DNA of 64,000 nucleotides from NCBI RefSeq assembly GCF_015594545.1, contig NZ_JADIIO010000001.1, positions 496,001-560,000 on the forward strand, read 5' to 3'. The notes beneath the pieces were generated by a model. That model had not been told where the DNA came from and made no database searches. It saw only the letters and a program-made list of their open reading frames with translations. This DNA is from Staphylococcus durrellii. Its GTDB lineage: Bacteria > Bacillota > Bacilli > Staphylococcales > Staphylococcaceae. A program made the translations under genes and the position numbers. Shown in pieces: positions 36,476-44,950 of this stretch; position 1 is the first letter of the stretch, and each line of letters begins with the position of its first letter.

Positions 36476-37429
36476 ATGAAAAAAATAACATTATTGACGC
36501 TGTTAGTTTTAATGATTGGTGTTGCAGTTGCTGCTTGTAGTAATAGTAGCGATGATAAAGAAAATAAAAAGGTTAAAGTTTATACTACAGTTTATCCATT
36601 AACTTCATTTGTAGAACAAATAGGTGGGAAACATGTTGAAGTGAAATCAATATACCCTGCAGGAACAGATTTACATAACTATGAACCGACACAAAAAGAT
36701 ATTTTAAAAGCTTCTAAAGCTGACTTTTTTGTATATACGGGTAAAGACTTAGATCCGGTAGCTAAAAAAGTTGCTAGTACAATTAAAGATAAAGATAAAA
36801 AATTATCTTTACAAAGCCATTTGAAGCAAAGTGATTTAATTACTGAGCATGATGAAGATGAACACGATCATGAACATGATGGAGAAGAACATCACCATGG
36901 TAAATACGATCCTCACATATGGCTAGATCCAGTGTTGGACAAGCAATTCAGTAAAAATATTAAAGACAAACTCATCGCCCAAGACCCTAAACATAAAAAA
37001 GAATATGAGCAAAATTATAAAAAATTAGCTGAAGATTTAACTAAAATAGATGAAAAACTAACTGCTATTACAAAGGATAAACAAAATCACGTAGCTTATA
37101 TTTCTCATGATTCAATAGGCTATTTAGCTAAGAGATATGGCTTTAAACAAAAAGGCGTACAAAATATGAATGCTGAAGATCCTTCTCAAAAAGATCTTAC
37201 TAAGATCGTTCAAGATATTAAATCTCATAAAGTTAAATATATTTTATTGGAAGACAACGTTTCAACAAAAGTTACAGACACTGTCCGTAAAGAAACGGAG
37301 GCTAAACCTGTAAAATTTAATAATATGGAAAGTTTATCTTCTAAACAATTAAAGGAAAAAGATATAACTTATCAATCAATCATGAAAAAAAATATTGAGA
37401 GTTTAGAAAAGGCATTGCAAAGCTCTTAA
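36476..37429 (+). CDS. adcA: Zinc ABC transporter substrate-binding lipoprotein (ZnuA-type)
   Basis: The 317-residue lipoprotein (lipobox VAAC, Cys21) is a cluster A-I metal-binding protein. Ligands: His67 (GTDLHNYEP), His147 (DPHIWLDP), His211 (ISHDSIGY) and an acidic residue near 259-260; a His/Asp/Glu-rich loop at 124-141 is typical of zinc carriers. S. aureus AdcA carries an additional C-terminal ZinT domain, absent here. No ATPase or permease gene is adjacent, so it must share AdcBC encoded elsewhere. Zur box and promoter directly upstream. Confidence 0.88.
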   Translation: MKKITLLTLLVLMIGVAVAACSNSSDDKENKKVKVYTTVYPLTSFVEQIGGKHVEVKSIYPAGTDLHNYEPTQKDILKASKADFFVYTGKDLDPVAKKVASTIKDKDKKLSLQSHLKQSDLITEHDEDEHDHEHDGEEHHHGKYDPHIWLDPVLDKQFSKNIKDKLIAQDPKHKKEYEQNYKKLAEDLTKIDEKLTAITKDKQNHVAYISHDSIGYLAKRYGFKQKGVQNMNAEDPSQKDLTKIVQDIKSHKVKYILLEDNVSTKVTDTVRKETEAKPVKFNNMESLSSKQLKEKDITYQSIMKKNIESLEKALQSS

Positions 37430-37463
37430 ATTACTACATCACAAGTTAATAATTAAAGAAATC

Positions 37464-37505
37464 ACCTCAAATTGTAAGGTTAATCCTTGTATTTGAGGTT
37501 TTTTT
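37464..37505 (+). terminator. Terminator after adcA-like gene
   Basis: ACCTCAAAT and ATTTGAGGT arms with further inner pairing AAGG/CCTT, then seven T. Confidence 0.9.
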
Positions 37506-37554
37506 GATTGCGTATTGATAATTAGTGGTAAATATAAAAAGTAGAACTTTACTA

Positions 37555-37582
37555 TTGATATATTAATTGTATTTGGTATAAT
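37555..37582 (+). promoter_or_regulatory. Promoter of yceI-like gene
   Basis: TTGATA (37555-37560), 16-bp spacer, TATAAT (37577-37582). Confidence 0.7.
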
Positions 37583-37615
37583 AAATATATTAAAGATATT
37601 TGGAGGAATGACATA

Positions 37616-38131
37616 ATGACACAATTTAATTTTGATATAGCACATTCATCAGTAGAATTCTCTATTAAACACTTAGCGATCTCTAACATTAAAGGTCGTT
37701 TTACAGATTTTGAAGCTAATTTATCAGGTGATATTAATGATTTAAATTCTATTAAAGGTAATGTTGTGATCAAAGCTAGTTCAGTTAATACTGGCATAGA
37801 AGACCGCGATCAACATTTACAAGGTAGTGATTTTTTTGATGTAGAGAACTATCCAGAAATTCAATTTAATATTAAATCAGTAACTGATAAATCAGTAACT
37901 GGTGACGTGACAATAAAAGGCGAAACACATGAAGAAACTTTTGATGCTAAATTACTTGGCATTAGTAAAAACCCTATGAATGGTTCTGATACCGCTGGAT
38001 TTGTAGTTGATGGTAAAATTAATCGTGAAAAATATGGAATTACATTTAATCAAGCGCTTGAAACAGGTGGCATGTTGTTAGGCAAAGAAGTTAATTTCCA
38101 AGTTAGCTTAGAATTTGCCTTAGAAGATTAA
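37616..38131 (+). CDS. YceI-family lipid-binding protein
   Basis: The 171-residue protein has the YceI lipocalin-like pattern: FNFDIAHSSVEFSIKHLAIS, KGRFTDFEANLSGD, RDQHLQGSDFFDVENYPEI and the closing LLGKEVNFQVSLEF. Members bind isoprenoid lipids. No signal peptide is present, so this one is cytosolic. GGAGG is 9 nt before the ATG. Confidence 0.9.
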   Translation: MTQFNFDIAHSSVEFSIKHLAISNIKGRFTDFEANLSGDINDLNSIKGNVVIKASSVNTGIEDRDQHLQGSDFFDVENYPEIQFNIKSVTDKSVTGDVTIKGETHEETFDAKLLGISKNPMNGSDTAGFVVDGKINREKYGITFNQALETGGMLLGKEVNFQVSLEFALED

Positions 38132-38254
38132 TAAATAATATTAATAAGCTGTACTGTGTGTCTATATTGAGCAGCCTTTTAACAAATGTTAGGTGGTTGG
38201 ACCATACTAAATATGATTAAAGTATTTATTTAATATTTACTAGACACTTCGTGA

Positions 38255-38301
38255 GAGTGGAACTAAGAATCATTATGATTTTTGTTCCACTCCCTTTTTT
38301 T
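38255..38301 (+). terminator. Long terminator hairpin after yceI
   Basis: GAGTGGAAC ... GTTCCACTC with an inner AATCATTATGATT stem, then CC and seven T. This GAGTGGAAC-type hairpin is a sort commonly seen between staphylococcal genes. Confidence 0.85.
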
Positions 38302-38361
38302 ATCTATAATTGAAATAGGATAATCATTGAGACAAACAATTTAAAAATGGGAGGGGATTTC

Positions 38362-38955
38362 ATGAGTACAGCGTTACCTAAAATAGGGAAATCAGCAATC
38401 AATACATTAATGAATAATGATATTGTTACCTTGGAAGATGTTGCTATGTATGATAAACAAACATTAGCATCATTTCATGGAGTGGGACCTAAAGCTATAA
38501 AAATATTAGAGGATAATTTAGAAGCACATAAATTAACTTTTGCGAATCAGCAAGAACGACAATTGCCATTTAAACTATTAGGGGACCTTAAATGTGATAA
38601 TGCACCCAAACGCCGTATAATGTTAGACTTTTTAATTGCGACAGCATCACTTAATAATAACTTACTAAACGATATTATTTGTAACGATTTTGTTTGGACT
38701 GTACCAGGTGCATTTACGATTAACGATAAAGAAAAATTTTTCACAGAACTAATTGAGCATGCTTCACCGATAGAGTCGTTGACAATAACTTATAATATTA
38801 GTCACGGCAAAACTGGAGCGATAAACGGTTATCAAGAGATGAGCGACGGAAGTAAAGTATATTTCGCTGATTTTGTGGAATTTGATAGTCATAAAAAAGA
38901 TGCTAAAATAAAAAAAGTTACATCCTATGTCATTATGAACCAAGGAGATACTTAA
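38362..38955 (+). CDS. Helix-hairpin-helix plus SnoaL/NTF2-like fusion protein
   Basis: The 197-residue protein joins an N-terminal helix-hairpin-helix region (about 1-55; LEDVAMYDKQTLASFHGVGP) to a C-terminal NTF2-like domain (about 75-195; DFVWTVPGAFTINDKEKFF, YFADFVEFDS). GGGAGGGG lies 5 nt before the ATG at 38362. It abuts the SRPBCC gene with no gap. The combination suggests a small stress or detoxification module, but I cannot assign a reaction. Confidence 0.7.
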   Translation: MSTALPKIGKSAINTLMNNDIVTLEDVAMYDKQTLASFHGVGPKAIKILEDNLEAHKLTFANQQERQLPFKLLGDLKCDNAPKRRIMLDFLIATASLNNNLLNDIICNDFVWTVPGAFTINDKEKFFTELIEHASPIESLTITYNISHGKTGAINGYQEMSDGSKVYFADFVEFDSHKKDAKIKKVTSYVIMNQGDT

Positions 38956-39426
38956 ATGGGTTTAGAAGTTAATAATAATAAAATAATTTTTACAAGAGTA
39001 TTTAAGGCAACTACAAAAGCTGTATACAAAGCCTATACAGATAAATCATTATTTGCACAATGGTTCCATCCTAAAGGTGCAACTACAGAAGTTTTTAAAT
39101 TTAATGTACGTGAAGGTGGCAAAGCGTTCTTTGCAATTCATACACCACAAGGAACGAGTTATACAGTTACGCAATATAATAAGGTTACAGAACCTTATTA
39201 TATTGATTACAATGACTTTTTTGCTAATGCAAAAGGTGAAATTAATAAATCGATGGCTGGTATGCACAACATAATTCAAATAGAGGATGAAGGCGAAGGG
39301 TATGTAAAAGTAATTGCTACTTCAGAATTACCTGATGCTGCATCAGCCCAACGTTTAATAGACATGGGCGTAGAACAAGGTATGCATAGCACATTTGATA
39401 ATTTAGAACAGTTACTATCTTCATAA
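38956..39426 (+). CDS. SRPBCC/AHSA1-domain protein
   Basis: The 156-residue protein has the AHSA1 (activator of Hsp90 ATPase-like, START superfamily) pattern: FTRVFKATTKAVYKAYTD, LFAQWFHPKG and a C-terminal amphipathic helix with FDNLEQLL. These bind small hydrophobic ligands. Its ATG directly follows the previous stop, with CAAGGAG 9 nt upstream, so the pair is co-translated. Confidence 0.82.
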   Translation: MGLEVNNNKIIFTRVFKATTKAVYKAYTDKSLFAQWFHPKGATTEVFKFNVREGGKAFFAIHTPQGTSYTVTQYNKVTEPYYIDYNDFFANAKGEINKSMAGMHNIIQIEDEGEGYVKVIATSELPDAASAQRLIDMGVEQGMHSTFDNLEQLLSS

Positions 39427-39475
39427 AAAACACACGACTCAAACTATAATATAGCAACTTGAGTCGTGTGTTTTT
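39425..39475. terminator. Bidirectional terminator
   Basis: ACACACGACTCAA pairs with TTGAGTCGTGTGT, with A and T runs on either side; separates the SRPBCC gene from the convergent Rrf2 gene. Confidence 0.93.
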
Positions 39476-39477
39476 AT

Positions 39478-39882
39478 CTATTCAAAGCGATTAATTACGT
39501 CCTCAATTGTGTATGTATTTAATTTACTAATAATTGAGGTATCCACCTCGGTATAAATATCGTTTAAAGCGGGTGTGATATTTTTTCCTACGGGGCAATG
39601 TGTATTTGTATCTTCGTGAATTTTAACAAAGTGGCTATCAATGTCCGTGGTATAGCGAAAAACCTCACCTAATAATATGTGGCTTGCTGATTTAGTTAAA
39701 CTGTAACCCGTAACACCTTGAGTACTTGTTATAAATTGTCCTTCTTTTAAGTAACGACAAATTTTACGTACTAAACTCGGGTTGCTATTGACACTAGATG
39801 CAATGTATTGACTAGATACTGGTTCTTTTTCAAGTGTTAGTAGACTAAGTATATGTACAGCTATTGAAAATTGTGAGTTCAT
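39478..39882 (-). CDS. Rrf2-family regulator (YwnA/HypR-like)
   Basis: The 134-residue winged-helix protein has the Rrf2 N-terminus (FSIAVHILSLLTLEKEPVSS, QYIASSVNSNPSLVRKICRYL, GVTGYSLTK). It lacks the three-cysteine Fe-S cluster and has two cysteines, near residues 41 and 93, like the redox-sensing YwnA/HypR branch, where an intersubunit disulfide controls DNA binding. The start at 39882 is favoured by AAGGA about 11 nt upstream; the first in-frame ATG (39894) overlaps that site. A double palindrome lies in its promoter region, so it probably regulates itself. Confidence 0.8.
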   Translation of the reverse strand: MNSQFSIAVHILSLLTLEKEPVSSQYIASSVNSNPSLVRKICRYLKEGQFITSTQGVTGYSLTKSASHILLGEVFRYTTDIDSHFVKIHEDTNTHCPVGKNITPALNDIYTEVDTSIISKLNTYTIEDVINRFE

Positions 39883-39904
39883 TAATATGGTCATCCTTAA
39901 AATG

Positions 39905-39943
39905 TTACTTGTGTTTATTTAAAATACAAGTAAAGTTTACTTG
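39905..39943. promoter_or_regulatory. Probable Rrf2 operator, three TTTACTTG half-sites
   Basis: CAAGTAAA-G-TTTACTTG (39927-39943) is a perfect 8-1-8 palindrome; a third half-site TTACTTGT (39905-39912) is inverted to ACAAGTAA (39926-39933). Placed just upstream of the Rrf2 gene and between it and the FNT gene. Confidence 0.6.
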
Positions 39944-40044
39944 GTGGAGCATTATTTTACAAATTTTTTCGCCTCTTATTGTATGAAGTTATAAATATTT
40001 ATTATATTATGTAAGAAATTAGATATTAGGGGTGAGTGGGGATA

Positions 40045-40860
40045 ATGTTAGAAAACAATAAATCGGTTAAAGAAACTTATACGTCTCGGGAGACGATCGA
40101 GGGTATCGTTAGCCAGGCGCAAATGAAGGAAGTTATGTATGACCAAACACCGTCGAGATACGCTCTAAAATCCATAATGTCTGGATTTTTGCTAGCAATA
40201 GTTACCGTATTTATGCTAGCCATAAAGATACAATTTTCTGGAGCACTTGAAGGTGTTGTTAACTTGATAGGTGCTATTGCATTTAGTTTAGCGTTAGTAT
40301 TAATTGTATTAACAAATTCTGAGTTATTAACGAGTAATTTTATGTATTTAACTGTCGGTTGGTATTATAAAGCTTTAAAAATGAATAAAGTAGTTGCCAT
40401 TTTTAGCGTTTGCTTTATTTTCAATATTATTGGTGGGATTATTTTATTTGCTTTAATGAAGTTTACGCACATTATGACGCCTGACACGATTAAAGCTTTA
40501 ACCACGTTAGTAGATTCAAAAACAATAGAATCTACATGGTATGCAATTTTAGTGAAAGCTATTTTCTGTAATTTCTTTATTAATATAGGCATATACATAT
40601 CATTGCAATTTAAAGAAGGGTTAACTAAAGCATTCTTTATCGCATGCGGCGTAATTGTTTTCGTGTTTATGGGGTACGAGCATGTTGTATTTAATGCAGG
40701 ATTATATGCAGGTATGCTGTTTTATAATTTTGATGCAGTTGCTTGGTTAGATGTTTTGAAAAATATCGTATTTGCATTTATAGGCAACTTTATAGGGGGA
40801 GGCGTTTTCGTAGGATTACTTTATGCTTACTTAAATGGCCACCGTGATAGTTTGAAATAA
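40045..40860 (+). CDS. Formate/nitrite transporter family channel
   Basis: The 271-residue, six-helix protein belongs to the FNT (FocA/NirC) family: long N-terminal amphipathic region, GVVNLIGAIAFSLALVLIVL, then NSELLTSNF (the loop normally AELFTGN), and a second half with CNFFINIGIYIS. It moves formate, nitrite or hydrosulfide as anions with protons. The track-open frame begins at a GTG 40036, but the ATG 40045 has the better purine spacing. Divergent from the Rrf2 gene, whose operator may control both. Confidence 0.82.
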   Translation: MLENNKSVKETYTSRETIEGIVSQAQMKEVMYDQTPSRYALKSIMSGFLLAIVTVFMLAIKIQFSGALEGVVNLIGAIAFSLALVLIVLTNSELLTSNFMYLTVGWYYKALKMNKVVAIFSVCFIFNIIGGIILFALMKFTHIMTPDTIKALTTLVDSKTIESTWYAILVKAIFCNFFINIGIYISLQFKEGLTKAFFIACGVIVFVFMGYEHVVFNAGLYAGMLFYNFDAVAWLDVLKNIVFAFIGNFIGGGVFVGLLYAYLNGHRDSLK

Positions 40861-41032
40861 TAAATCATGGAAGTCGGCTTGAGTAGATAATTTCACTTTG
40901 TTTAAGTCATTTTATTTGTTAGCTAACCATGGAACATGTAATATATTTTATTGTTATTGAACCTGATTAAAATATAAAGATCAGTGTATAAGGCACGTCT
41001 TGTAGACAAATGAATGAAGGGAGATTTTTTGA

Positions 41033-41569
41033 ATGACTGCACATAATATACGTATAGCTGAACAAAAAGATGCTAAAGAACTACAAAAATTAATGTATGA
41101 AGCATTTACACCGCTAAGAGATCTCGGCATCGATTGGCCTTCTGTTAATGCCGATATCGAATCAGTTAAAAGAAATTTAATAGAAAGTACAACATTTGTA
41201 TTGGAAAATGATGATGAAATCATTTCTACCATTACTGTTCGTTACCCATGGCAAGGTAAACGCAGAATTTCTATATATCCTTTTGTATGGTGGTTTGCTA
41301 CAAAACCTGAATACGACGGTCAAGGTTTAGGAAGTAAATTACTCACATATGTTGAAGAAACATTTTTAAGAGATACTTTAAAAGCTCCCGCTGTAACATT
41401 AGGCACTTCTGCTAGAAAACACCCATGGTTATTAAGTATTTACGAAAAACGGGGTTACGAAATTTATGATGAACATGAGAGTGATGATGGTGACTTAGGC
41501 GTTATCATGAGAAAAGTTTTAATACCTGAACGTTTCGACGAAGAAGTATTAGAAAAACCGCCGTTTTAA
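41033..41569 (+). CDS. GNAT-family N-acetyltransferase
   Basis: The 178-residue protein has the acetyl-CoA loop DGQGLGSKLLTYVEE (near 98-112) and the terminal IYEKRGYEIYDEHE stretch; an unusual WWFATKPEYDGQGLG region precedes it. GAAGGGAG lies before the ATG. Substrate unknown. The 172-bp gap upstream has no feature I recognise. Confidence 0.85.
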   Translation: MTAHNIRIAEQKDAKELQKLMYEAFTPLRDLGIDWPSVNADIESVKRNLIESTTFVLENDDEIISTITVRYPWQGKRRISIYPFVWWFATKPEYDGQGLGSKLLTYVEETFLRDTLKAPAVTLGTSARKHPWLLSIYEKRGYEIYDEHESDDGDLGVIMRKVLIPERFDEEVLEKPPF

Positions 41570-41575
41570 TAAAAG

Positions 41576-41624
41576 AAACCCTTTGCAATACACTTAAAAA
41601 GTAAGTACTGCGAAAGGGTTTTTT
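41576..41624. terminator. Bidirectional terminator
   Basis: AACCCTTTGC pairs with GCGAAAGGGTT through a long loop with inner TAC/GTA pairs; A and T runs flank it. Confidence 0.8.
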
Positions 41625-41627
41625 ACG

Positions 41628-42059
41628 TTAGTTAATCTCAATGTTACTTGCAACATTAACAGTAGCGTCTTGCTCTTTTGGTAATGTCACATATAATACG
41701 CCATTATCAAATTTTGCTGAAATTTGTTCTTGTATTATATTTTTAAATGTAAATTGCCGATATAAATCGTTCGTAGCGCGTTCTTTATGAATAATTTTAC
41801 CTTCATCTGTAATATTCGACTCTGATTGTTTAGCTTGAATCGTTAATGTGTCATTATCGAATTTTAATTGGATGTCAGCTTTATTAAAACCAGCTATTTC
41901 AGATGCGACTACATAATGATCGTTATATTCTATGATATCTGTTTTGATATCCTTTTTGAAAGGGGATTGGTCATAAATTTGTCGACCAACATCTTTAAAA
42001 AATTCACCAGGATCAACGTCGAATAAATTACTATTGAAAGATCTTTTTTCAAATGCCAA
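41628..42059 (-). CDS. Hsp20/alpha-crystallin small heat-shock protein
   Basis: The 143-residue holdase has an alpha-crystallin domain (about 38-135): DHYVVASEIAGFNKADIQLK, then the A-x-x-x-N-G-V-L element (KFDNGVLYVTLPKE). It binds unfolding proteins under stress. No ATG fits; TTG at 42059 is 9 nt behind AAAGGAG and gives MAFEKRSF. A 10-5-10 inverted repeat sits in the leader immediately before the ribosome-binding site. No CtsR (GGTCAAA repeat) or CIRCE element was found. Confidence 0.88.
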   Translation of the reverse strand: MAFEKRSFNSNLFDVDPGEFFKDVGRQIYDQSPFKKDIKTDIIEYNDHYVVASEIAGFNKADIQLKFDNDTLTIQAKQSESNITDEGKIIHKERATNDLYRQFTFKNIIQEQISAKFDNGVLYVTLPKEQDATVNVASNIEIN

Positions 42060-42076
42060 AATGATCAGCTCCTTTA

Positions 42077-42101
42077 AAGTAGTCTAAAAGATAGACTACT
42101 T
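42077..42101 (-). promoter_or_regulatory. Perfect 10-5-10 inverted repeat upstream of hsp20
   Basis: AAGTAGTCTA (42077-42086), 5-nt loop, TAGACTACTT (42092-42101), ending about 3 nt before AAAGGAG of the hsp20 leader on the reverse strand. Could be an operator or an mRNA hairpin next to the ribosome-binding site. Confidence 0.6.
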
Positions 42102-42233
42102 ATATTGTAAAAGGTAATTGCAAAAAAGCAAAATAAACCACATCCATTAGCATGAATTTTAGATGAATAAACTATGGAAGCTTAAACTTATATGCTAAAA
42201 ATGCGGTTTATATATGAAATACATCGTCAAATA

Positions 42234-42671
42234 TTATAAATTTGAGTCGAAATTTTTATTTACAAAATTTTGTAGCGTTGCTTTTAACTCTTTAGACTCT
42301 TCAATATCCATATCGAATTCATTAAATACTTTTTTTGATACATCAAGTAATTGTTCGCGAACATCTTTACCTTCGGTAGTAAGTGAGACTTGTAGGTTAC
42401 GTTCATCGCTTTGTTCACGCATACGCTTAACATAGTCTTTCTTTTCAAGTTTTTTTAGTAAAGGCGTTAATGTACCAGAATCAAGGAAAACGCGTTGCCC
42501 CAATGATTTAATATTAATCTTTTCATCTGGTTCTATTGCAAGTAATACGATATATCCTGTGTATGTTAAATCATACTCTTTTAAATATGAAGTATACCTT
42601 TTTATTATTTCTTTAGAAGAAACATAAAATAAAAAACACAACTGACGTTCTAAATAACTATCTTTATCCAT
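42234..42671 (-). CDS. sarZ: MarR-family redox regulator SarZ
   Basis: The 145-residue protein strongly resembles S. aureus SarZ from memory: [60 protein letters not shown] and the ending [10 protein letters not shown]. The single redox cysteine (Cys12; Cys13 in S. aureus) is kept, which senses peroxide and thiols by a one-cysteine OhrR-like mechanism. SarZ tunes virulence, metabolism and oxidative-stress genes. AAAGGAG precedes the ATG at 42671. Confidence 0.92.
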   Translation of the reverse strand: MDKDSYLERQLCFLFYVSSKEIIKRYTSYLKEYDLTYTGYIVLLAIEPDEKINIKSLGQRVFLDSGTLTPLLKKLEKKDYVKRMREQSDERNLQVSLTTEGKDVREQLLDVSKKVFNEFDMDIEESKELKATLQNFVNKNFDSNL

Positions 42672-42888
42672 CTAATTTATCGCTCCTTTTGCAATCTAAC
42701 AATAATATTATAAAGGCATAATGTCAATACAAATTGTAATCAATACGATTTTTTATGTATGAAGTTTATTAATATGAAGATATTAAGAACATTTTGTTAC
42801 AAAGTTTGTTTAACTCTTTATAATTAAATATATTTAAGTCATAATAAATAAGATACGTATAAACTAACTGGGTTAAAGGAGATTCACA

Positions 42889-43245
42889 ATGAAGACGTTT
42901 TTCAAAATACTAGGAATATTAGTTATTTCATTTATCTTGGCCGTTGTCTTCTTTTTTGGAATGAGAACTTATCAAGGTCATAAAAACCTTGAACTAGTAG
43001 ATAAATATATCGCTGAACACCATTTAACTGATAAGGTTCAATCTGAAAAAACGAAATATAGTGGTAAAAAAGGACTATATTATAAAGAGGTTAAATTTAA
43101 AACAGATCCACATTTAACTTATGACGTACAACCAATAAGTACATTTAAAGGTATAGTTGTACAAGGTTTTGATGATGAAACGAAAAAAAGAGTTAAAGAT
43201 GCGAAATATCGTAAGTTCGATCAAGATTATAAACCTAACAAGTAA
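42889..43245 (+). CDS. YxeA/DUF1093-family secreted protein
   Basis: The 118-residue protein has an N-terminal membrane helix or uncleaved signal (about 5-25) and a small beta-rich domain (YYKEVKFKTDPHLTYDV, FKGIVVQGFD). It fits the YxeA/DUF1093 family, of unknown function. Divergent from sarZ. AAAGGAG is 7 nt before the ATG. Confidence 0.75.
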   Translation: MKTFFKILGILVISFILAVVFFFGMRTYQGHKNLELVDKYIAEHHLTDKVQSEKTKYSGKKGLYYKEVKFKTDPHLTYDVQPISTFKGIVVQGFDDETKKRVKDAKYRKFDQDYKPNK

Positions 43246-43257
43246 ATAGCTTAAAGT

Positions 43258-43296
43258 AATAAAGTCATGGAAATATTTTATTTCCATGACTTTATT
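43258..43296 (+). terminator. Terminator after YxeA-like gene
   Basis: AATAAAGTCATGGAAA pairs exactly with TTTCCATGACTTTATT across a 7-nt loop, then TTATT. Confidence 0.85.
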
Positions 43297-43328
43297 TATT
43301 GTAATAGAAAGAATATAAAATATTATTA

Positions 43329-43342
43329 AGTAAACGCTTACA
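43329..43342. promoter_or_regulatory. Candidate cre site
   Basis: AGTAAACGCTTACA matches the CcpA consensus TGWAANCGNTWNCA at every position but the first. It lies 280 bp before gltT, rather far for direct control, so it is a moderate candidate. Confidence 0.4.
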
Positions 43343-43622
43343 CATCATGTTACTCATTTATGAAAATAACTTAAAAAAGTAGCGTTATATAATTAGTGAA
43401 CATATAAAATATAAAATTATATTGAAATATACGCATTTAAATTAATAATTAGGATTTATTATACTTAATTTTGCAAAATATTAATGATGTTACTTATTTA
43501 TAATTTTTAAGTGCATAAATATTTAATTAATGTAATAAGTTACATTTTCGTTGAAAGTTATATATTCTTTTTTTAATTTATTTGATATAATTTAGAAATG
43601 TCAGAAGAAGGGGAGTGTCAAC
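43343..43622. other. Long AT-rich leader region of gltT
   Basis: No coding frame. A TATAAT occurs about 40 bp before the gltT start without a good -35. Nothing else recognised in this 280-bp stretch. Confidence 0.4.
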
Positions 43623-44897
43623 ATGGCATATTTGAAAAAAATTAGTTTGCCAACTCAGGTAATTATCGCTCTAGTACTTGGTATTATTGTTGGTTTACTA
43701 TTATATGGACACGATGAATGGGTAAATTACATTAAACCATTTGGAGATGTGTTTTTAAATTTAATTAAAATGATTGTTATACCAGTCGTATTCTGTGCGC
43801 TAACGTTATCTATTTCTAATGTTGGTGAATCAAAAACAGTTGGACGTTATGGTCTTAAAACAATTGTATATTTTGAGTTAATTACAACAATAGCAATCGC
43901 ATTGGGAATGATCTTTGCGAATATCTTTAAACCGGGTTCTGGACTAGACCCCCATAAATTACCAAAAGGTGACATCTCATCATATGAATCATCAGCAAAA
44001 GCAGCTGAACATTCTACATATGGCAATCACTTTATCGATACACTTGTAAATATTGTGCCAACAAACTTTTTTGAGGCATTAAATAAAGGTGATTTATTAC
44101 CAATTATATTCTTCGCCGCATTCTTCGGTATTGCTTTATCAGCAATTGGTAACAAAGCAGAACCGGTAAGAAACGTTTTAGGTGGAGTTTTAGAAGCAGT
44201 ATTTTGGATGATTAATAAAATACTTAAATTAGCACCAATTGGTGTTTTCGCATTTATTAGTACAACAGTTATGACCTTCGGCGCTTCTGCATTATTGCCA
44301 CTTTTAAAATTATTACTAGTCGTTATCGGCGCAATGGTATTCTTTGTAGTGGTCGTGCTAGGTATCGTTGCTAAAATATGTGGCATTAATATTTTCCACA
44401 TAATGAAAATATTAAAGAACGAATTGATATTAGCATTTTCAACGTCAAGTTCAGAGTCAGTGCTTCCAATCATTATGAAGAAAATGGAAAACTTTGGTGC
44501 ACCAAGAGATATTACATCATTTGTAGTACCAATAGGTTACACATTTAACTTAGATGGTTCTGCATTGTATCAATCAATAGCGGCACTTTTCGTAGCACAA
44601 ATGTATGGTATTGACATGTCTTTAGGTCAACAAATTATGTTAATGGTAACGTTAATGATAGCATCAAAAGGTATGGCAGGTGTTCCAGGCGTATCTATCG
44701 TTGTTCTTGTAACTACGTTAGGCGCAATGGGCTTACCGGCACAAGGTCTAGCATTAATTATCGGTATCGATAGATTACTTGATATGGTTAGAACTGCAGT
44801 TAACGTAATGGGTAACTCTTTATCAACAATCGTTATTTCTAAATGGGAAGGCGTGTACAATAAAGAAAAAGGCCAAGAATATTATAAATCTATATAA
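43623..44897 (+). CDS. gltT: Glutamate/aspartate:H+ (Na+) symporter
   Basis: The 424-residue DAACS-family transporter has eight helices and two re-entrant loops: the serine-rich STSSSESVLP near 279-288, FNLDGSALYQSIAALF (the NMDGT-like motif reads NLDGS) and GVPGVSIVVL. GltT brings in glutamate and aspartate. AAGGGGAG lies before the ATG. Confidence 0.92.
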   Translation: MAYLKKISLPTQVIIALVLGIIVGLLLYGHDEWVNYIKPFGDVFLNLIKMIVIPVVFCALTLSISNVGESKTVGRYGLKTIVYFELITTIAIALGMIFANIFKPGSGLDPHKLPKGDISSYESSAKAAEHSTYGNHFIDTLVNIVPTNFFEALNKGDLLPIIFFAAFFGIALSAIGNKAEPVRNVLGGVLEAVFWMINKILKLAPIGVFAFISTTVMTFGASALLPLLKLLLVVIGAMVFFVVVVLGIVAKICGINIFHIMKILKNELILAFSTSSSESVLPIIMKKMENFGAPRDITSFVVPIGYTFNLDGSALYQSIAALFVAQMYGIDMSLGQQIMLMVTLMIASKGMAGVPGVSIVVLVTTLGAMGLPAQGLALIIGIDRLLDMVRTAVNVMGNSLSTIVISKWEGVYNKEKGQEYYKSI

Positions 44898-44937
44898 ACA
44901 AAGAGGAACAAATCAATTATTGATTTGTTCCTCTTGT
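44898..44937. terminator. Bidirectional terminator after gltT
   Basis: ACAAAGAGGAACAAATCA pairs with TGATTTGTTCCTCTTGTG around a 4-nt loop; convergent with the DUF4889-like gene. Confidence 0.85.
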
Positions 44938-44950
44938 GATATTATGACCA

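Noticed and set aside
44027..44473. 148-codon reverse frame inside gltT
   Set aside because: Same pattern of antisense frame opposite a transporter; gltT itself is certain.
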